Source: Gemmatimonadales bacterium (GTDB taxonomy: Bacteria; Gemmatimonadota; Gemmatimonadetes; Gemmatimonadales; GWC2-71-9). Taken from it: a DNA stretch of 64,000 nucleotides. Of the stretch, positions 10,796 to 20,633 are shown piece by piece. Both the position numbers and the translations under genes were made by a program. The stretch covers positions 1 through 64,000 of the forward strand of contig JAHBVU010000009.1 in the NCBI GenBank assembly GCA_019637315.1, in the 5' to 3' direction. How positions within the stretch are numbered: position 1 is the stretch's first letter; each line of letters opens with the position of its first letter. The notes beneath the pieces were generated by a model that was not told where the DNA came from, made no database searches, and saw nothing but the letters and a program-made list of their open reading frames with translations.

Positions 10796-11828
10796 CCGCC
10801 TCGAGTTCCGGGCCAGTCTTCACACCCAGCCACTCTTTGACCTTCTGCTCCACTTCGACCTGCAAGGCCGGATTGTCCTTGAGGAAGAGCTTGGCGTTTT
10901 CGCGGCCCTGCCCGATCCGCTGCTCGCCGTAGGAGTACCAGGCGCCGGACTTCTGAATGATGTTGGCCTCGGAAGCGAGGTCGACCAGGAGACCGTTGTG
11001 GCTGATGCCCTCGTCGAACAGCACATCGAACTCCGCCTGCTTGAACGGCGGCGCCACCTTGTTCTTCACGATCTTGACCCGAACCCGATTGCCGATGACG
11101 TTCTCGCGCTCTTTGACCGGCCCAATCCGCCGGATGTCGAGCCGGAGCGAGGCGTAGAACTTGAGCGCCTTGCCGCCGGTGGTCGTTTCCGGGTTGCCGA
11201 ACATGACGCCGATCTTTTCACGCAGCTGGTTGATGAAGACCACCGCAGCGTTCGAGCGGTTGATCGCACCCGCCAATTTGCGGAGCGCCTGGCTCATCAG
11301 ACGGGCCTGCAGACCAACATGGCTGTCGCCCATCTCACCTTCGATTTCGGCCTTCGGCACCAGGGCGGCCACCGAGTCGATCACGATCAGGTCCACCGCC
11401 CCGGAACGCACCAGGATCTCGACGATTTCCAGCGCCTGCTCCCCCGTGTCCGGCTGCGACACCAGCAGCGCATCCACGTCGACCCCAAGCTTCCGGGCGT
11501 ACTCGACATCGAGCGCATGCTCGGCGTCGACATACGCCGCCACCCCGCCGCTCCGCTGGATGTTGGCGACGAGGTGAAGACAGAGCGTGGTCTTGCCGGA
11601 CGACTCTGGTCCGTAGATCTCGGTGATCCGCCCCTTCGGCACCCCGCCCACCCCGATGGCGGCGTCGAGATTGACGGCCCCGGTCGAGATGACCCCGATT
11701 TTCTCGCGCGGCGAATCGGTGCCCATCCGCATGATGGACCCCTTGCCGAGCTGCTTTTCGATCTGCGCGATGGCGAGGTTGAGCGCCTTTTTACGCTCGG
11801 CCTCCTGCCGGACTTCGTCGACTGGCAT
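10776..11828 (-). CDS. recA: recombinase RecA
   Basis: RecA of 350 residues: Walker [10 protein letters not shown] near 68-76, Walker [15 protein letters not shown], the L2-loop region [19 protein letters not shown], and an acidic C-terminal tail (EADDADEE). It forms ATP-dependent filaments on single-stranded DNA for strand exchange and stimulates LexA self-cleavage where present. The ATG at 11828 has a GGGGGAG ribosome-binding site about ten bases upstream; an in-frame TTG three codons earlier sits too close to that site. The upstream gap (11829-11973) should hold the promoter, but I see no convincing LexA box of either the E. coli or Bacillus type. Confidence 0.98.
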   Translation of the reverse strand: MPVDEVRQEAERKKALNLAIAQIEKQLGKGSIMRMGTDSPREKIGVISTGAVNLDAAIGVGGVPKGRITEIYGPESSGKTTLCLHLVANIQRSGGVAAYVDAEHALDVEYARKLGVDVDALLVSQPDTGEQALEIVEILVRSGAVDLIVIDSVAALVPKAEIEGEMGDSHVGLQARLMSQALRKLAGAINRSNAAVVFINQLREKIGVMFGNPETTTGGKALKFYASLRLDIRRIGPVKERENVIGNRVRVKIVKNKVAPPFKQAEFDVLFDEGISHNGLLVDLASEANIIQKSGAWYSYGEQRIGQGRENAKLFLKDNPALQVEVEQKVKEWLGVKTGPELEADDADEE

Positions 11829-11973
11829 GATCAGCAAACTCCCCCAATGAAGCGTGAAATGATGACCGATCTGGGCGATACAACCGCTGAGTCTCTTTGT
11901 GGAGCAATACGCGCCACAATCTTACTGCATTCAATCTAAGTCCGAAGATTAGCCGAAACAAGTGGGCACTTTT

Positions 11974-12384
11974 TCATTTTTCCACATGCCTCCAGGCGTC
12001 CTCGATGTGGATTATCTGTGGAAAACCACCTCGCGAGAGCTCCACAACCACAAGATCGAACCGGTAGGAATCCTGGGACTGGCCGAATCGGGAGATCCAG
12101 ATCATGGCCCCGACCGCGATGCTCTGCCGCTTCCGCCACCCGACCGCGTTGAGGCCTCCACCAAAGGCGTCAGACTGCCGAGTTTTGACTTCCAGGAAGG
12201 CAACCAGATTGCCCTGACGGGCCACCAGGTCGAGATCGGAATGGCCAAAGCGGAAGCGGTGAGCCAGGACCGTCCACCCCCGCGCTTCGAGATCGCGGGC
12301 GGCGGCAAGCTCCCCGGCGAGACCCCGCCGGTGGCGAGGATCTCGCCACTCGGTAAGCGGACGAACGATGTTGGGCACTGACAT
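11974..12384 (-). CDS. YraN family (UPF0102) endonuclease-like protein
   Basis: A 136-residue single-domain protein of the restriction-endonuclease-like fold. The YraN core is plain: GLAGELAAARDLEARGW, then GHSDLDLVARQGNLVAFLEVKTR, which supplies the acidic D and E-x-K residues of a nuclease-type active site. The biological role of the family is not settled; association with DNA uptake or repair is usual, and here it lies directly upstream of recA. It ends HVEK followed by TGA. Confidence 0.88.
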   Translation of the reverse strand: MSVPNIVRPLTEWRDPRHRRGLAGELAAARDLEARGWTVLAHRFRFGHSDLDLVARQGNLVAFLEVKTRQSDAFGGGLNAVGWRKRQSIAVGAMIWISRFGQSQDSYRFDLVVVELSRGGFPQIIHIEDAWRHVEK

Positions 12385-12408
12385 GGCCCAACGATGGGAC
12401 CGAGAGGG

Positions 12409-12484
12409 CTGCGCCCGATAACCGGAAAGCCGACGATCGGGCGCAGAAAACTGCGAGTCCGACCGGCGCGAATCCCGGTCGGAC
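12409..12484 (-). terminator. tandem hairpins after the ADOP permease
   Basis: Two perfect inverted repeats lie in the 108-base gap between the permease stop and yraN. The first met by the transcript is a 10-bp stem at 457-466/475-484 (offset 12000) with an 8-base loop. After it the minus strand reads four T residues a few bases on. The second is an 11-bp stem at 409-419/436-446 with a 16-base loop. The first resembles a weak intrinsic terminator; the second could be an extra structural element or the 5' hairpin of the yraN leader. Confidence 0.5.
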
Positions 12485-12492
12485 AGGAAGGG

Positions 12493-14910
12493 TCAATCGT
12501 TCCGGATGGCTTCCACGGGATCGATCGCGCCGGCCCGGCGTGCCGGCAGCCAGCAGGCCCCCAGCGCGATCAGGCCAAGCACCAGGGCAACGCCCCCCAG
12601 AGTGAGGGGATCGGACGGCGAGATGCCGAACACCAGCGAGCGCAAGAAGCGGCTCAGCACGACCGAGGCGACCCCGCCGATCAGGAGTGCGGGCAGCACC
12701 ACCCGGGCCCCTTCCCGCACCACCATCCGAACCACCCCGGCGCGATCGGCGCCGAGCGCGAGACGGACACCAATTTCGCGGGTCCGGAGCTGGGTGGCAT
12801 AGGCCATCACGCCGTAGACACCAAGCGCAGCAAGCGCCAGCGCCAGCCCGGCAAACATGGCAAGCGCCAGCGCCGTGAAGCGGGCGCGAGCCACGGCATT
12901 CCCCAGCAGGGTTTCCATGGTGCGCACGTTGAAGAGTGGCAGGACCGGATCGAGCTGCCCGACTTCCGCACGCACGGCGGGAACGACGGCCTCTCCCATC
13001 CGGGTCCGGAGGACTGCCACCATCCGGGCCGGCACGCCCACCTGGCGGTAATCCCAGTACAGCGTGGTCCCCATCTCCGGCTCGTCGGGCGTGTTGAGCG
13101 GCACGTCGGCAACAACGCCGGCGACCTCGGCGACCAGCGTGTCGTTCCAGATCATCGCGATCCGTTTGCCGATTGCCGATTCGCCGGGCCAGGTGCGCTG
13201 TGCCCCCGCTTCGTTGATCAGGACCCGTAGCGGCGCCCCGCGACGATCGCGGCCGTCCAGGTACTCCCCCGCCAGCAGCGGAATCCGCATCGTCTCGTGG
13301 TAGGCATGGTGGACGAAGCGGACGTGGGCTACCGGAGCCTGGCCCGCTTCGGGAACCGGTTCTCCCAGCTTCCAGAAACCGGTCGCCTGGCCGTCGCCGC
13401 TCATTGGAACGATGCTGCCCAGGCTGGCGCCCTCCACCCCCCGGAATAGCGGAGCCTGGCGGCGTTGTTCGTAGAAGAGTTCCCGGGTGTCCTCACTGCC
13501 GTAACGGGAGAGCGGCAGCGACAACTGACCGGTAACGAGATTCGTCGCGTCGAGACCGAGCCGGACATCGAGCCGATTGGCCAGGCTGCGCAACAGCAGC
13601 CCCGCCCCGACCAGCAACGTGAACGAGAGGGCAACCTGCGCGGCAACCAGAACGTCCCGCATCCGGCGGGCCTGGCGCCGCCCGGTCACGTCACCGCGCT
13701 GGGTCAGCCAGCGCCCGGACCCGCTGCCCGACAGCTCGAGTGCGGGTGCGAGACCGACGAGCACGGCAATGACTGCGGCGACCACCAGTCCGAAACCGAT
13801 GACACGGCCATCGAGCCGGACCGCCTCGAGCCGCGGCAGATCGGGCGCCGAGGCCACCAGCGCGCCGATGCCCCACGAGGCCAGCACCAGGCCGACCGCG
13901 GCGCCGGCAGCCACCAGCACGGCGCTTTCCGACAGCAGCTGACGGAAGAGGTCGGCCCGACTTCCCCCGAGCGCCGACCGGACCGCCATCTCCTGCTGTC
14001 GCTCGGCCGCGCGGCCCAGCAGCAGGTTGGCCACATTGGCGCAGGCAATCAGCAGCACGAAGGTCACCGCACCAAAAACGATCCACACCGGCGTCCGAAC
14101 GTCGCCGACCAGTTCATCGTGAAGCCCCGCCACCGTCACATCCCAGCCCGTCTGTCGGTCGGGAACCCGGGTCCGCAGCTCCGCAGCAAGCGCTGTCGCC
14201 TCACGCCGGAGCGATTCGACCGTGGCACCCGGCGTCAGCCGTCCGATCACCTGGAGATACCGGCCGCCCCAGTTCCGGGCGGCGGCCGCAAACCGCGGCG
14301 GCAGCCAGACGTCCCGGCTGCCCACGCTGGCGAACTCATAGCGAGGCGTAAAGTCGTACGCGGCCGGCAGAACGCCAATCACGGTGTTGGGGTTGCCGTT
14401 CAGCTGGATGGTCTGGCCGATGACGCCAGGGTCGGCGCCAAAACGCCGGCGCCAGAGGCCTTCGGAAATCACGACGATGTTGGGGGCGCCTTCGACATCG
14501 TCGGACGGACCATACAGGCGCCCTGCCAGCGGTACGGCGCCGACCAAGGTGAAGTAGTTGCCGCCCGCCATCATCACACCGACCTGCTCTGGTTCACCGT
14601 CGCCGGCCAGGGCACCGCTGGTCTGGAAGACCGTGGTCAGGTGGCTGACCGACCGCAACTCGTCGGACCAGACGTAGTAGTTGGCCGGCGCCACGACGTT
14701 TCGCGGCGCATCCCGAACCAGCGAGCGCTCCCAGAGCACCACCAGCCGCTCCGGCTCGGCATAGGGAAGCGACCGGAGCAGCACACCATTGACGACAGCG
14801 AAGGCGACCGTGGTCGCCGCGAGGGCCCCGCCGATCGTCAGTGCGATGACGGCGGAGAGCACGGGCCGGCGGCGAATGACACGCCAGGCCAGTCGGAGTT
14901 GGTTGCGCAT
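12493..14910 (-). CDS. ABC-transporter-type permease of the ADOP class (MacB/FtsX domains)
   Basis: An 805-residue membrane protein with duplicated MacB-type periplasmic core plus FtsX permease modules. The N-terminal helix is near 18-41 (VLSAVIALTIGGALAAT...). A first periplasmic domain precedes a three- to four-helix bundle near 275-400, containing ANVANLLLGRAAERQQEMA. A second periplasmic domain and a C-terminal bundle follow, ending in LPARRAGAIDPVEAIRND. This layout is that of the 'acidobacterial duplicated orphan permease' group, which lacks a neighbouring ATPase, as here. Likely a mechanotransmission or lipoprotein/efflux-type protein rather than a pore; substrate unknown. It follows ftsK by 48 bases. 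Confidence 0.88.
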   Translation of the reverse strand: MRNQLRLAWRVIRRRPVLSAVIALTIGGALAATTVAFAVVNGVLLRSLPYAEPERLVVLWERSLVRDAPRNVVAPANYYVWSDELRSVSHLTTVFQTSGALAGDGEPEQVGVMMAGGNYFTLVGAVPLAGRLYGPSDDVEGAPNIVVISEGLWRRRFGADPGVIGQTIQLNGNPNTVIGVLPAAYDFTPRYEFASVGSRDVWLPPRFAAAARNWGGRYLQVIGRLTPGATVESLRREATALAAELRTRVPDRQTGWDVTVAGLHDELVGDVRTPVWIVFGAVTFVLLIACANVANLLLGRAAERQQEMAVRSALGGSRADLFRQLLSESAVLVAAGAAVGLVLASWGIGALVASAPDLPRLEAVRLDGRVIGFGLVVAAVIAVLVGLAPALELSGSGSGRWLTQRGDVTGRRQARRMRDVLVAAQVALSFTLLVGAGLLLRSLANRLDVRLGLDATNLVTGQLSLPLSRYGSEDTRELFYEQRRQAPLFRGVEGASLGSIVPMSGDGQATGFWKLGEPVPEAGQAPVAHVRFVHHAYHETMRIPLLAGEYLDGRDRRGAPLRVLINEAGAQRTWPGESAIGKRIAMIWNDTLVAEVAGVVADVPLNTPDEPEMGTTLYWDYRQVGVPARMVAVLRTRMGEAVVPAVRAEVGQLDPVLPLFNVRTMETLLGNAVARARFTALALAMFAGLALALAALGVYGVMAYATQLRTREIGVRLALGADRAGVVRMVVREGARVVLPALLIGGVASVVLSRFLRSLVFGISPSDPLTLGGVALVLGLIALGACWLPARRAGAIDPVEAIRND

Positions 14911-14958
14911 AAGGGTGAGACTCCGGCCGGGCCGGAAACGTTGCCGATCCGAGCGCGA

Positions 14959-17244
14959 CTAGCTCGTGTACTCGTCCAGCTGCCCCAGGCTGATCAGGAC
15001 CTCGCGGGGTTTACTGCCGTCGGGCGGTCCCAGAATGCCGGCGGCATGGAGCTGATCGATGATCCGGGCAGCCCGCCCGTACCCGATCCGCAGCTTGCGC
15101 TGAAGCAGCGAGGTCGACCCGCCCTGGTTCTGCAGGCAGGCTTCGGCCGCCTCGCGGAAGAGTTCGTCCCGATCGCTGGCATCGTCGCCGTCGGGGCCGC
15201 CACTCTCCTCGGCCTCCTGCGCCCGCATCAACTCGATGATGTTCTCCTCACGCCGCTCGGCCAGCTGATCGGCCTCGCGCTTCTCGCGGCGCTTGGTGAA
15301 CCAGTCCATCACCGTTTCGGTTTCTTCCGTCCCGATGAAGGCGCCCTGCAATCGCATCGGTTCACTCCGTCCCGGCGGCAGGAAGAGCATGTCACCGTTG
15401 CCCAGCAGCGATTCGGCGCCGTTCTGGTCGAGAATGGTCCGGCTGTCGACCTTGGAGGCGACCCGGAACGCGATCCGGCTCGGGAAGTTGGCTTTGATGA
15501 GGCCGGTGAGCACGTTCACCGACGGACGCTGGGTGGCGAGGATCAGATGAATCCCGATGGCGCGGGCCTTCTGCGCCAGCATGGCCAGCGGCGTTTCCAC
15601 CTCCGACGCCACCGTCATCATCAGGTCGGCCAGCTCGTCGACGATGATGACGATGTAGGGGAGCGGTCCTTCTGCGTAGATCTCGGGCAACGGTGCTTCG
15701 GGCGCGGTCGTCCCCTCCTGCGCCGCGAGCTCCTTGAGGGTCGGCTGCGGACGGCTCGGGTTCCGCAACGACTTGCCGTCCGTCAGCTTCCGATTGAAGT
15801 CGGCGATGTTCCGCGCGTCATTGGCGCTCAGCAGCTCGTAGCGTCGGTTCATTTCGAACACCGCCCACTTGAGCACCCGGGCGGCGTCGTTGTTGTTGGT
15901 GACCACCTTGTGCCGCAGATGCGGCAACGCGTTGTACATCGAGAGCTCGACCATCTTCGGGTCGACCATCAGGAACCGCAGGTCCTTGGCGGTGTAGCGG
16001 TAAACCAGGCAGCTGATGATGCTGTTGATTCCCACCGACTTGCCGGTACCAGTGGCGCCGGCAATCAGCAGATGCGGCATCTTGGCCAGGTCCGTGATGA
16101 CCGGTTTGCCCTCGAGGTCGAGGCCGAGCGCAATCGGCAGAATCGCTTTGGACTTTTCCCACTCCGGCGTTTCCAGCATTTCCCGGAGGGTGACCATCTT
16201 CGCCTTCGGGTTCGGCACTTCGACGCCCACTGCGCCCCTGCCAGGGATGGGCGCAACCCGGACGCTCGAGGCCCGCATCGCAATCGCCAGGTCGTCTGCC
16301 AGGCCAATGATCCGACCCGCCTTGACGCCCGGCGCCGGCTTGACCTCGAACTGGGTCACCACCGGTCCGCTGGTGTAACCCTCGATACTTCCGTCCACCT
16401 TGAAGGTGCGGAGCGTCTCGAGCAGCGATTGACCGAGCCGGTCGAGCTCTGCCTGATCGGCGACGACATCGCCCTGGACCGGTTCATTCAGCAGGTCCAC
16501 CGGCGGCAGCTCGTTCTCGTCACCGGTGGGCAACGGAGCCGGCTCACTCTTGGCCGGCTTGGCAGGTTTGGCCGGCTTCCCCGCCTTCGCAGCTAGCAAC
16601 TTGGCCGACTTGGCCGCGACCGGCACAGCCGGCTTCGATCCCGCCGTCTCGTCGTTCTCGTCCTCATCGTCGTCATCGTCCGACGCCGGCAGCATCGACT
16701 TCGGCGGCCGCCGGACGACCGCCGCCTTGACCGCAACCGGCTCGGCCACGACCGGTGCCTTCTCGAACCGTCGGAGCGGGTGCCACGCGATGGTAAAGAT
16801 GGTCAGCGCCGAGACGGCAAGAAACGCGAGCAGCAGCCCGCCGGGCTTGGCAATCAGCCCGGTGACCGCGTAGGCGGCAATCCCAGGCACCATCCCGCTC
16901 GCCCGGGCCGAAGCGCTCCACTCCTCGAGCCGAGGGTCGAACGACATCGGGGTCACCCCGGCCAGTACACCGACCGTGAACGGGACGATTACCGCCAGAC
17001 CGCCCACCAGGATCGCGGTCCGCTTCATATCGAGGCGCGGCAGGCGATCGAAGCCGGCCAGGGCCAGCATCCCGCCCAGGAGCGGCAGACCAACAGCACC
17101 GATACCCAGGGTGCGCCAGAGCAGCGTACCGAGGGTATTGCCTAACGCTCCGGTCGGCACGAAGGGCAGCAGGCAAAGGCCGATGAAGACCCCGACCACG
17201 AGCGCCGCAATGGCGCCGAGCTGTCGGCGGGCTTCGGGAGTCAT
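14959..17244 (-). CDS. ftsK: DNA translocase FtsK/SpoIIIE
   Basis: A 761-residue hexameric DNA pump that clears the chromosome from the division septum. Four transmembrane helices span about residues 10-165. A low-complexity linker (about 180-260) has an acidic run of D/E and KPAK repeats. The RecA-like motor has Walker A GATGTGKSVG and Walker B IVIIVDELADLM. A C-terminal winged-helix gamma domain (LQRKLRIGYGRAARIIDQL) reads KOPS-type sites. The ATG at 17244 overlaps the comB stop; a GTG one codon earlier is also possible. The short linker is like SpoIIIE rather than the very long E. coli FtsK. Confidence 0.95.
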   Translation of the reverse strand: MTPEARRQLGAIAALVVGVFIGLCLLPFVPTGALGNTLGTLLWRTLGIGAVGLPLLGGMLALAGFDRLPRLDMKRTAILVGGLAVIVPFTVGVLAGVTPMSFDPRLEEWSASARASGMVPGIAAYAVTGLIAKPGGLLLAFLAVSALTIFTIAWHPLRRFEKAPVVAEPVAVKAAVVRRPPKSMLPASDDDDDEDENDETAGSKPAVPVAAKSAKLLAAKAGKPAKPAKPAKSEPAPLPTGDENELPPVDLLNEPVQGDVVADQAELDRLGQSLLETLRTFKVDGSIEGYTSGPVVTQFEVKPAPGVKAGRIIGLADDLAIAMRASSVRVAPIPGRGAVGVEVPNPKAKMVTLREMLETPEWEKSKAILPIALGLDLEGKPVITDLAKMPHLLIAGATGTGKSVGINSIISCLVYRYTAKDLRFLMVDPKMVELSMYNALPHLRHKVVTNNNDAARVLKWAVFEMNRRYELLSANDARNIADFNRKLTDGKSLRNPSRPQPTLKELAAQEGTTAPEAPLPEIYAEGPLPYIVIIVDELADLMMTVASEVETPLAMLAQKARAIGIHLILATQRPSVNVLTGLIKANFPSRIAFRVASKVDSRTILDQNGAESLLGNGDMLFLPPGRSEPMRLQGAFIGTEETETVMDWFTKRREKREADQLAERREENIIELMRAQEAEESGGPDGDDASDRDELFREAAEACLQNQGGSTSLLQRKLRIGYGRAARIIDQLHAAGILGPPDGSKPREVLISLGQLDEYTS

Positions 17245-17978
17245 CACGTGCCGCTCAGTTGGACTCGCCGGTCGTGAAAGACCGGCAGTACGGGGTAGCG
17301 ATCGGGCAGCGCCGCCTCGGCGACATCCGCGGCCATGTCGATCGAGACCAGGTGCCGGCCGGCGGCGGATCGGGCAAAGGGCCGTTCCCAGCGGCTGCCG
17401 TAGCGCCGGACCAGGTCGAGCGCCGCGATGGCCGCGTCGTTGAGCCCTTCCAGGCGGCGCCGCTCACCGACGATCGGCGCGATCAGCCGTCCTGCCGTAT
17501 AGGCATCGTCGATGCCGAAGCGGCCATCCCGGCCTGCGCAGAGGACCAGTACCGAGCTGCCGTCGGCCACCAGCTGGCGCATCCGGGCGGTGGCCACCGA
17601 CAGATTGACCGCGGCCGCAACGAAGACCTGGGCGGCGCCCGCAGCTGCCAGCAGTGCTCCCGTTCCGTTGGTCGTCGTCATCACCAGCGTCTTGCCGCGC
17701 ACTCTCTCCTCGGTCATTTCGAGCGGACTGTTGCCGAGCGCAAAGCCCTCGATGGGACGGCCATGCCGCTCGCCGATCAGCACGATGTCCGGACCAAGCG
17801 TCTGCGCCATGGCCATCGCATCGGCAATGGCGGCAACGGGCACGATACTCCGGGCGCCGTGGTGGAGCGCGGCGCACATCGTCGTCGTGGCCCTGAGGAC
17901 ATCGATGACGAATACCCCCCGCCCCGCGACCTCGTCTTTCGAGAGGCCCGCGGGTGAAAATGCGACATCGATCCTCAT
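17244..17978 (-). CDS. ComB-family 2-phosphosulfolactate phosphatase-like protein
   Basis: A 244-residue protein of the ComB family. Visible family features are [13 protein letters not shown] near 22-34, [20 protein letters not shown] and [10 protein letters not shown]. In methanogens ComB dephosphorylates 2-phosphosulfolactate for coenzyme M synthesis. In bacteria homologues are common but their role is mostly unproven, and no ComA/ComC-like gene is near. It overlaps accC upstream and ftsK downstream, so it is expressed with acetyl-CoA carboxylase and a cell-division motor. The link is positional only. This is not the competence protein ComB. Confidence 0.8.
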   Translation of the reverse strand: MRIDVAFSPAGLSKDEVAGRGVFVIDVLRATTTMCAALHHGARSIVPVAAIADAMAMAQTLGPDIVLIGERHGRPIEGFALGNSPLEMTEERVRGKTLVMTTTNGTGALLAAAGAAQVFVAAAVNLSVATARMRQLVADGSSVLVLCAGRDGRFGIDDAYTAGRLIAPIVGERRRLEGLNDAAIAALDLVRRYGSRWERPFARSAAGRHLVSIDMAADVAEAALPDRYPVLPVFHDRRVQLSGT

Positions 17979-19333
17979 GCGTCGGGCCTGAGCAGGTGCT
18001 TTTCGCGTTCGAGGAATCGAGTGTCGATCTTGCCCGCGACGAAATCCGGGTGGCGAATCACGCGCGCCAGGAACGGAATGGTCGTCGTGACGCCCTCGAG
18101 GATGAAGCTGTCCAGCGCCTGCCCCATCCGGGCCAGCGCCTCAGCGCGATCCCGCCCGTGCACGATCACCTTGGCCAGCAGCGAGTCGTAGTGCGGTGGC
18201 ACCCGGTAGCCGGCATAGACGTGAGTGTCGACCCGCACGCCGGGGCCACCCGGGGGATGATACGCCGTAATCAGCCCGGGCGAGGGCTGGAAGTTGCGAT
18301 AGGGATCCTCCGCGTTGACGCGGCACTCGATGGCGTGTCCACGCAAGCCACGCAGATCGACCGGAAAGGTCAGCGGTTCGCCGGCGGCGGCTCGGATCTG
18401 CTCTTTGACGAGATCGAACCCGGTCACCATTTCGGTCACCGGGTGCTCGACCTGAATTCGGGTGTTCATTTCCATGAAGTAGAAGCTGCCGTCCGAATCG
18501 AGCAGAAACTCGATCGTTCCGGCACCGACGTACCCGATGGCCTCGGCCAGCGCCACCGCCGCCGCGCCCATCCGCTCCCGCAACTCGGCCGTCAGGGCAG
18601 GACTGGGGCTCTCCTCGATCAGCTTCTGGTGGCGCCGCTGCACCGAGCAATCGCGCTCGCCGAGGTGCACCACCCGGCCGTGGGTGTCGCCCATGACCTG
18701 GATTTCGACGTGACGGGGATGTTCCAGGTACTTCTCGACATAGACGTCGCCGTTACCAAACGCGGAGAGCGCTTCGTTCTGCGCCAGATTGAAGAGCTGG
18801 GCGAACTGCTCCGCATCCGCCGCGATGCGCATGCCCTTGCCGCCGCCGCCTGCCGTGGCCTTGATGATCACCGGAAAGCCGATTTCCTCGGCCACAGCCA
18901 GCGCTTCCTCCGCATCGGCCAGGATCCCGGGCGACCCCGGCACCGTCGGCACCCCGGCCTCCTTGGCAAGGCGCCGCGCCGAGGCTTTGTCGCCCATCTG
19001 GCGAATCTGCTGGCCGGTCGGTCCGATGAAGGTGATGTTGGACGCCTTGCAGATCTCGGCAAACTCGGCGTTCTCGGCCAGGAAGCCGTAGCCCGGGTGC
19101 AGCGCATCCGCGCCGGTAATCTCCGCCGCCGCGATCAGCCGCGGGATGTTGAGATACGACTGGCGGCTCGGCGCCGGCCCGATGCAGACATCGTCATCGG
19201 CAAAGCGGACATGCAGCGATTCCCGATCGGCCTCGCTGAAGACGGCCACGGTATGGATGCCGAGTTCGCGACAGGCGCGGATGACCCGAAGGGCAATCTC
19301 GCCCCGATTGGCAATGAGGACTTTATTGAACAT
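17975..19333 (-). CDS. accC: acetyl-CoA carboxylase, biotin carboxylase subunit
   Basis: ATP-grasp enzyme of 452 residues that carboxylates biotin on AccB in the first half-reaction of malonyl-CoA synthesis. The N-terminus [20 protein letters not shown] is diagnostic. The ATP-grasp glycine-rich loop [11 protein letters not shown] and the catalytic [15 protein letters not shown] segment are intact. The C-terminal biotin-carboxylase domain ends near residue 450. Its stop overlaps comB by ATGA. It is separated from accB by pilT, which is unusual for this operon; 109 bases lie between pilT and accC. Confidence 0.96.
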   Translation of the reverse strand: MFNKVLIANRGEIALRVIRACRELGIHTVAVFSEADRESLHVRFADDDVCIGPAPSRQSYLNIPRLIAAAEITGADALHPGYGFLAENAEFAEICKASNITFIGPTGQQIRQMGDKASARRLAKEAGVPTVPGSPGILADAEEALAVAEEIGFPVIIKATAGGGGKGMRIAADAEQFAQLFNLAQNEALSAFGNGDVYVEKYLEHPRHVEIQVMGDTHGRVVHLGERDCSVQRRHQKLIEESPSPALTAELRERMGAAAVALAEAIGYVGAGTIEFLLDSDGSFYFMEMNTRIQVEHPVTEMVTGFDLVKEQIRAAAGEPLTFPVDLRGLRGHAIECRVNAEDPYRNFQPSPGLITAYHPPGGPGVRVDTHVYAGYRVPPHYDSLLAKVIVHGRDRAEALARMGQALDSFILEGVTTTIPFLARVIRHPDFVAGKIDTRFLEREKHLLRPDA

Positions 19334-19442
19334 GCGAGTTGAGCATCAAACCGTTCTGGTTGACGGCACGCGGACGCCCCGAACGGCACCGGAGCGCCGA
19401 GCGGGAGCAGAGCCCGTGCCGGGTGTCGCGCGCGTCGGCCGT

Positions 19443-20633
19443 TTAGGTCGGCGTCACGTCGCGCGTGAGATCGACCGGCTCGTCCTGCGCCGAGGCGATC
19501 TCCGCAAAGGTCCGATCGGAAGCCGCCGTCACACCGGCGGCACGCAACGCGAACTCACTGGGGTTACTGGAATAGAACAGGGCGCTCTCGTAGGTGATCA
19601 TCCCCTTCTTGTACCACATCATCAGGGATTGGTCAAACGACTGCATCCCGTAGCTGATCGAACCGTCCGCAATCAGATCGGGAATGTTGAGCGACTTTTC
19701 GAGACTGCGAATGTTCTCCGCCACCGCCGCCGTATTGATCAGCACCTCGGCCGCTGGCACCCTGCCGCGTCCGTCGGCGCGGGGTACCAGGCGGAGGCAG
19801 ACGATCGCGGCCAGCGCCGTCGACAGCAAGGAACGGATTTCCTGCTGCTGGTGCGGCGGGTAGAACGACAGAATCCGGCTGATCGACTGGGTCGCGTCCG
19901 TGGTGTGCAGGGTCGAGAAGACCAGGTGCCCGGTGTCGGCGGCTTTGAGCGCCGTGTCGAGCGTTTCCTGGTCTCGGATTTCGCCGATCAGAATCACATC
20001 CGGATCCTGCCGCAGCACATGGCGGAGCGCAGCCCCGAACGAGAGCGTGTCGCTGCCCACCTCGCGCTGCGAGATGTTGGACATCTGGTCGCGGTGGAGG
20101 AACTCGATCGGATCCTCGACCGTGATGACGTTGACGCGGCGGTTCCGGTTGATGTGATGGATCATCGCGGCAAGCGCGGTCGATTTCCCGGACCCGGTAA
20201 TCCCCGTCACCAGCACCACGCCACGCGGCTTGAGCGAGACCTGCTCGAGCACCTCGGGCAGCATCAGCTCCTTCAAGGTGCGCACTTCGTACGGGATGGC
20301 CCGGAGCGCAAACGCGAGGGTACCGCGCTGCTGATAGATGTTGGTTCGGAAGCGACCGACCCCGGGCACGCCGATGGCAAAGTCCGCTTCCTTCTTCTCG
20401 GCAAACTCTTTGACTTGCCGCGGCGTCATGATCTGCTCGGCCAGGTGCTTCAGTTCTTCGGGGCGGATCGGTTGCATCGGAAGCGCCTGCAAATCGCCGT
20501 TGACACGCACGGTCGGCGGACGCCCTACTTTGAGCAGCAGGTCTGACGCCTGCCGCTGCACCATCTGCGCGATAGCCTGCTTGAAGTTGAACGGTGGCGG
20601 GCCGCTGATCTCACCGCCTAACGGTTCAGCCAT
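19443..20633 (-). CDS. pilT: type IV pilus retraction ATPase, PilT/PilU type
   Basis: A 396-residue hexameric secretion ATPase that depolymerises type IV pili at the inner membrane. Walker A GITGSGKST is at 134-142, with an Asp box (VITVEDPIEFLH), Walker B ILIGEIRDQET and the His-box GHLVFSTLHT. The C-terminal region lacks the AIRNLIRE motif of classical PilT. It reads SYGMQSFDQSL...ITYESALFYSSNPSEF, which is closer to PilU-like proteins. The ATG at 20633 overlaps the accB stop by eight bases; an upstream start would lie deep in accB. No other pilus gene is present in the window. Confidence 0.9.
   Translation of the reverse strand: MAEPLGGEISGPPPFNFKQAIAQMVQRQASDLLLKVGRPPTVRVNGDLQALPMQPIRPEELKHLAEQIMTPRQVKEFAEKKEADFAIGVPGVGRFRTNIYQQRGTLAFALRAIPYEVRTLKELMLPEVLEQVSLKPRGVVLVTGITGSGKSTALAAMIHHINRNRRVNVITVEDPIEFLHRDQMSNISQREVGSDTLSFGAALRHVLRQDPDVILIGEIRDQETLDTALKAADTGHLVFSTLHTTDATQSISRILSFYPPHQQQEIRSLLSTALAAIVCLRLVPRADGRGRVPAAEVLINTAAVAENIRSLEKSLNIPDLIADGSISYGMQSFDQSLMMWYKKGMITYESALFYSSNPSEFALRAAGVTAASDRTFAEIASAQDEPVDLTRDVTPT

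Noticed and set aside
11829-11973. SOS (LexA) operator before recA
   Set aside because: No CTGT-N8-ACAG or GAAC-N4-GTTC match was found in this gap.
16540-16590. Short tandem repeats (KPAK) in ftsK as a possible repeat element
   Set aside because: They are in frame in the known flexible linker of FtsK and only three or so units long.
13465-16596. Long open frame on the plus strand opposite the ADOP permease and ftsK (over 1000 codons)
   Set aside because: It is antisense to two clear genes, has no family-like sequence and is rich in Arg/Pro/Gln/His as expected for a G+C-driven shadow frame.
17244-17978. ComB as a competence protein
   Set aside because: The motifs are those of the phosphosulfolactate phosphatase family, which shares only the name.
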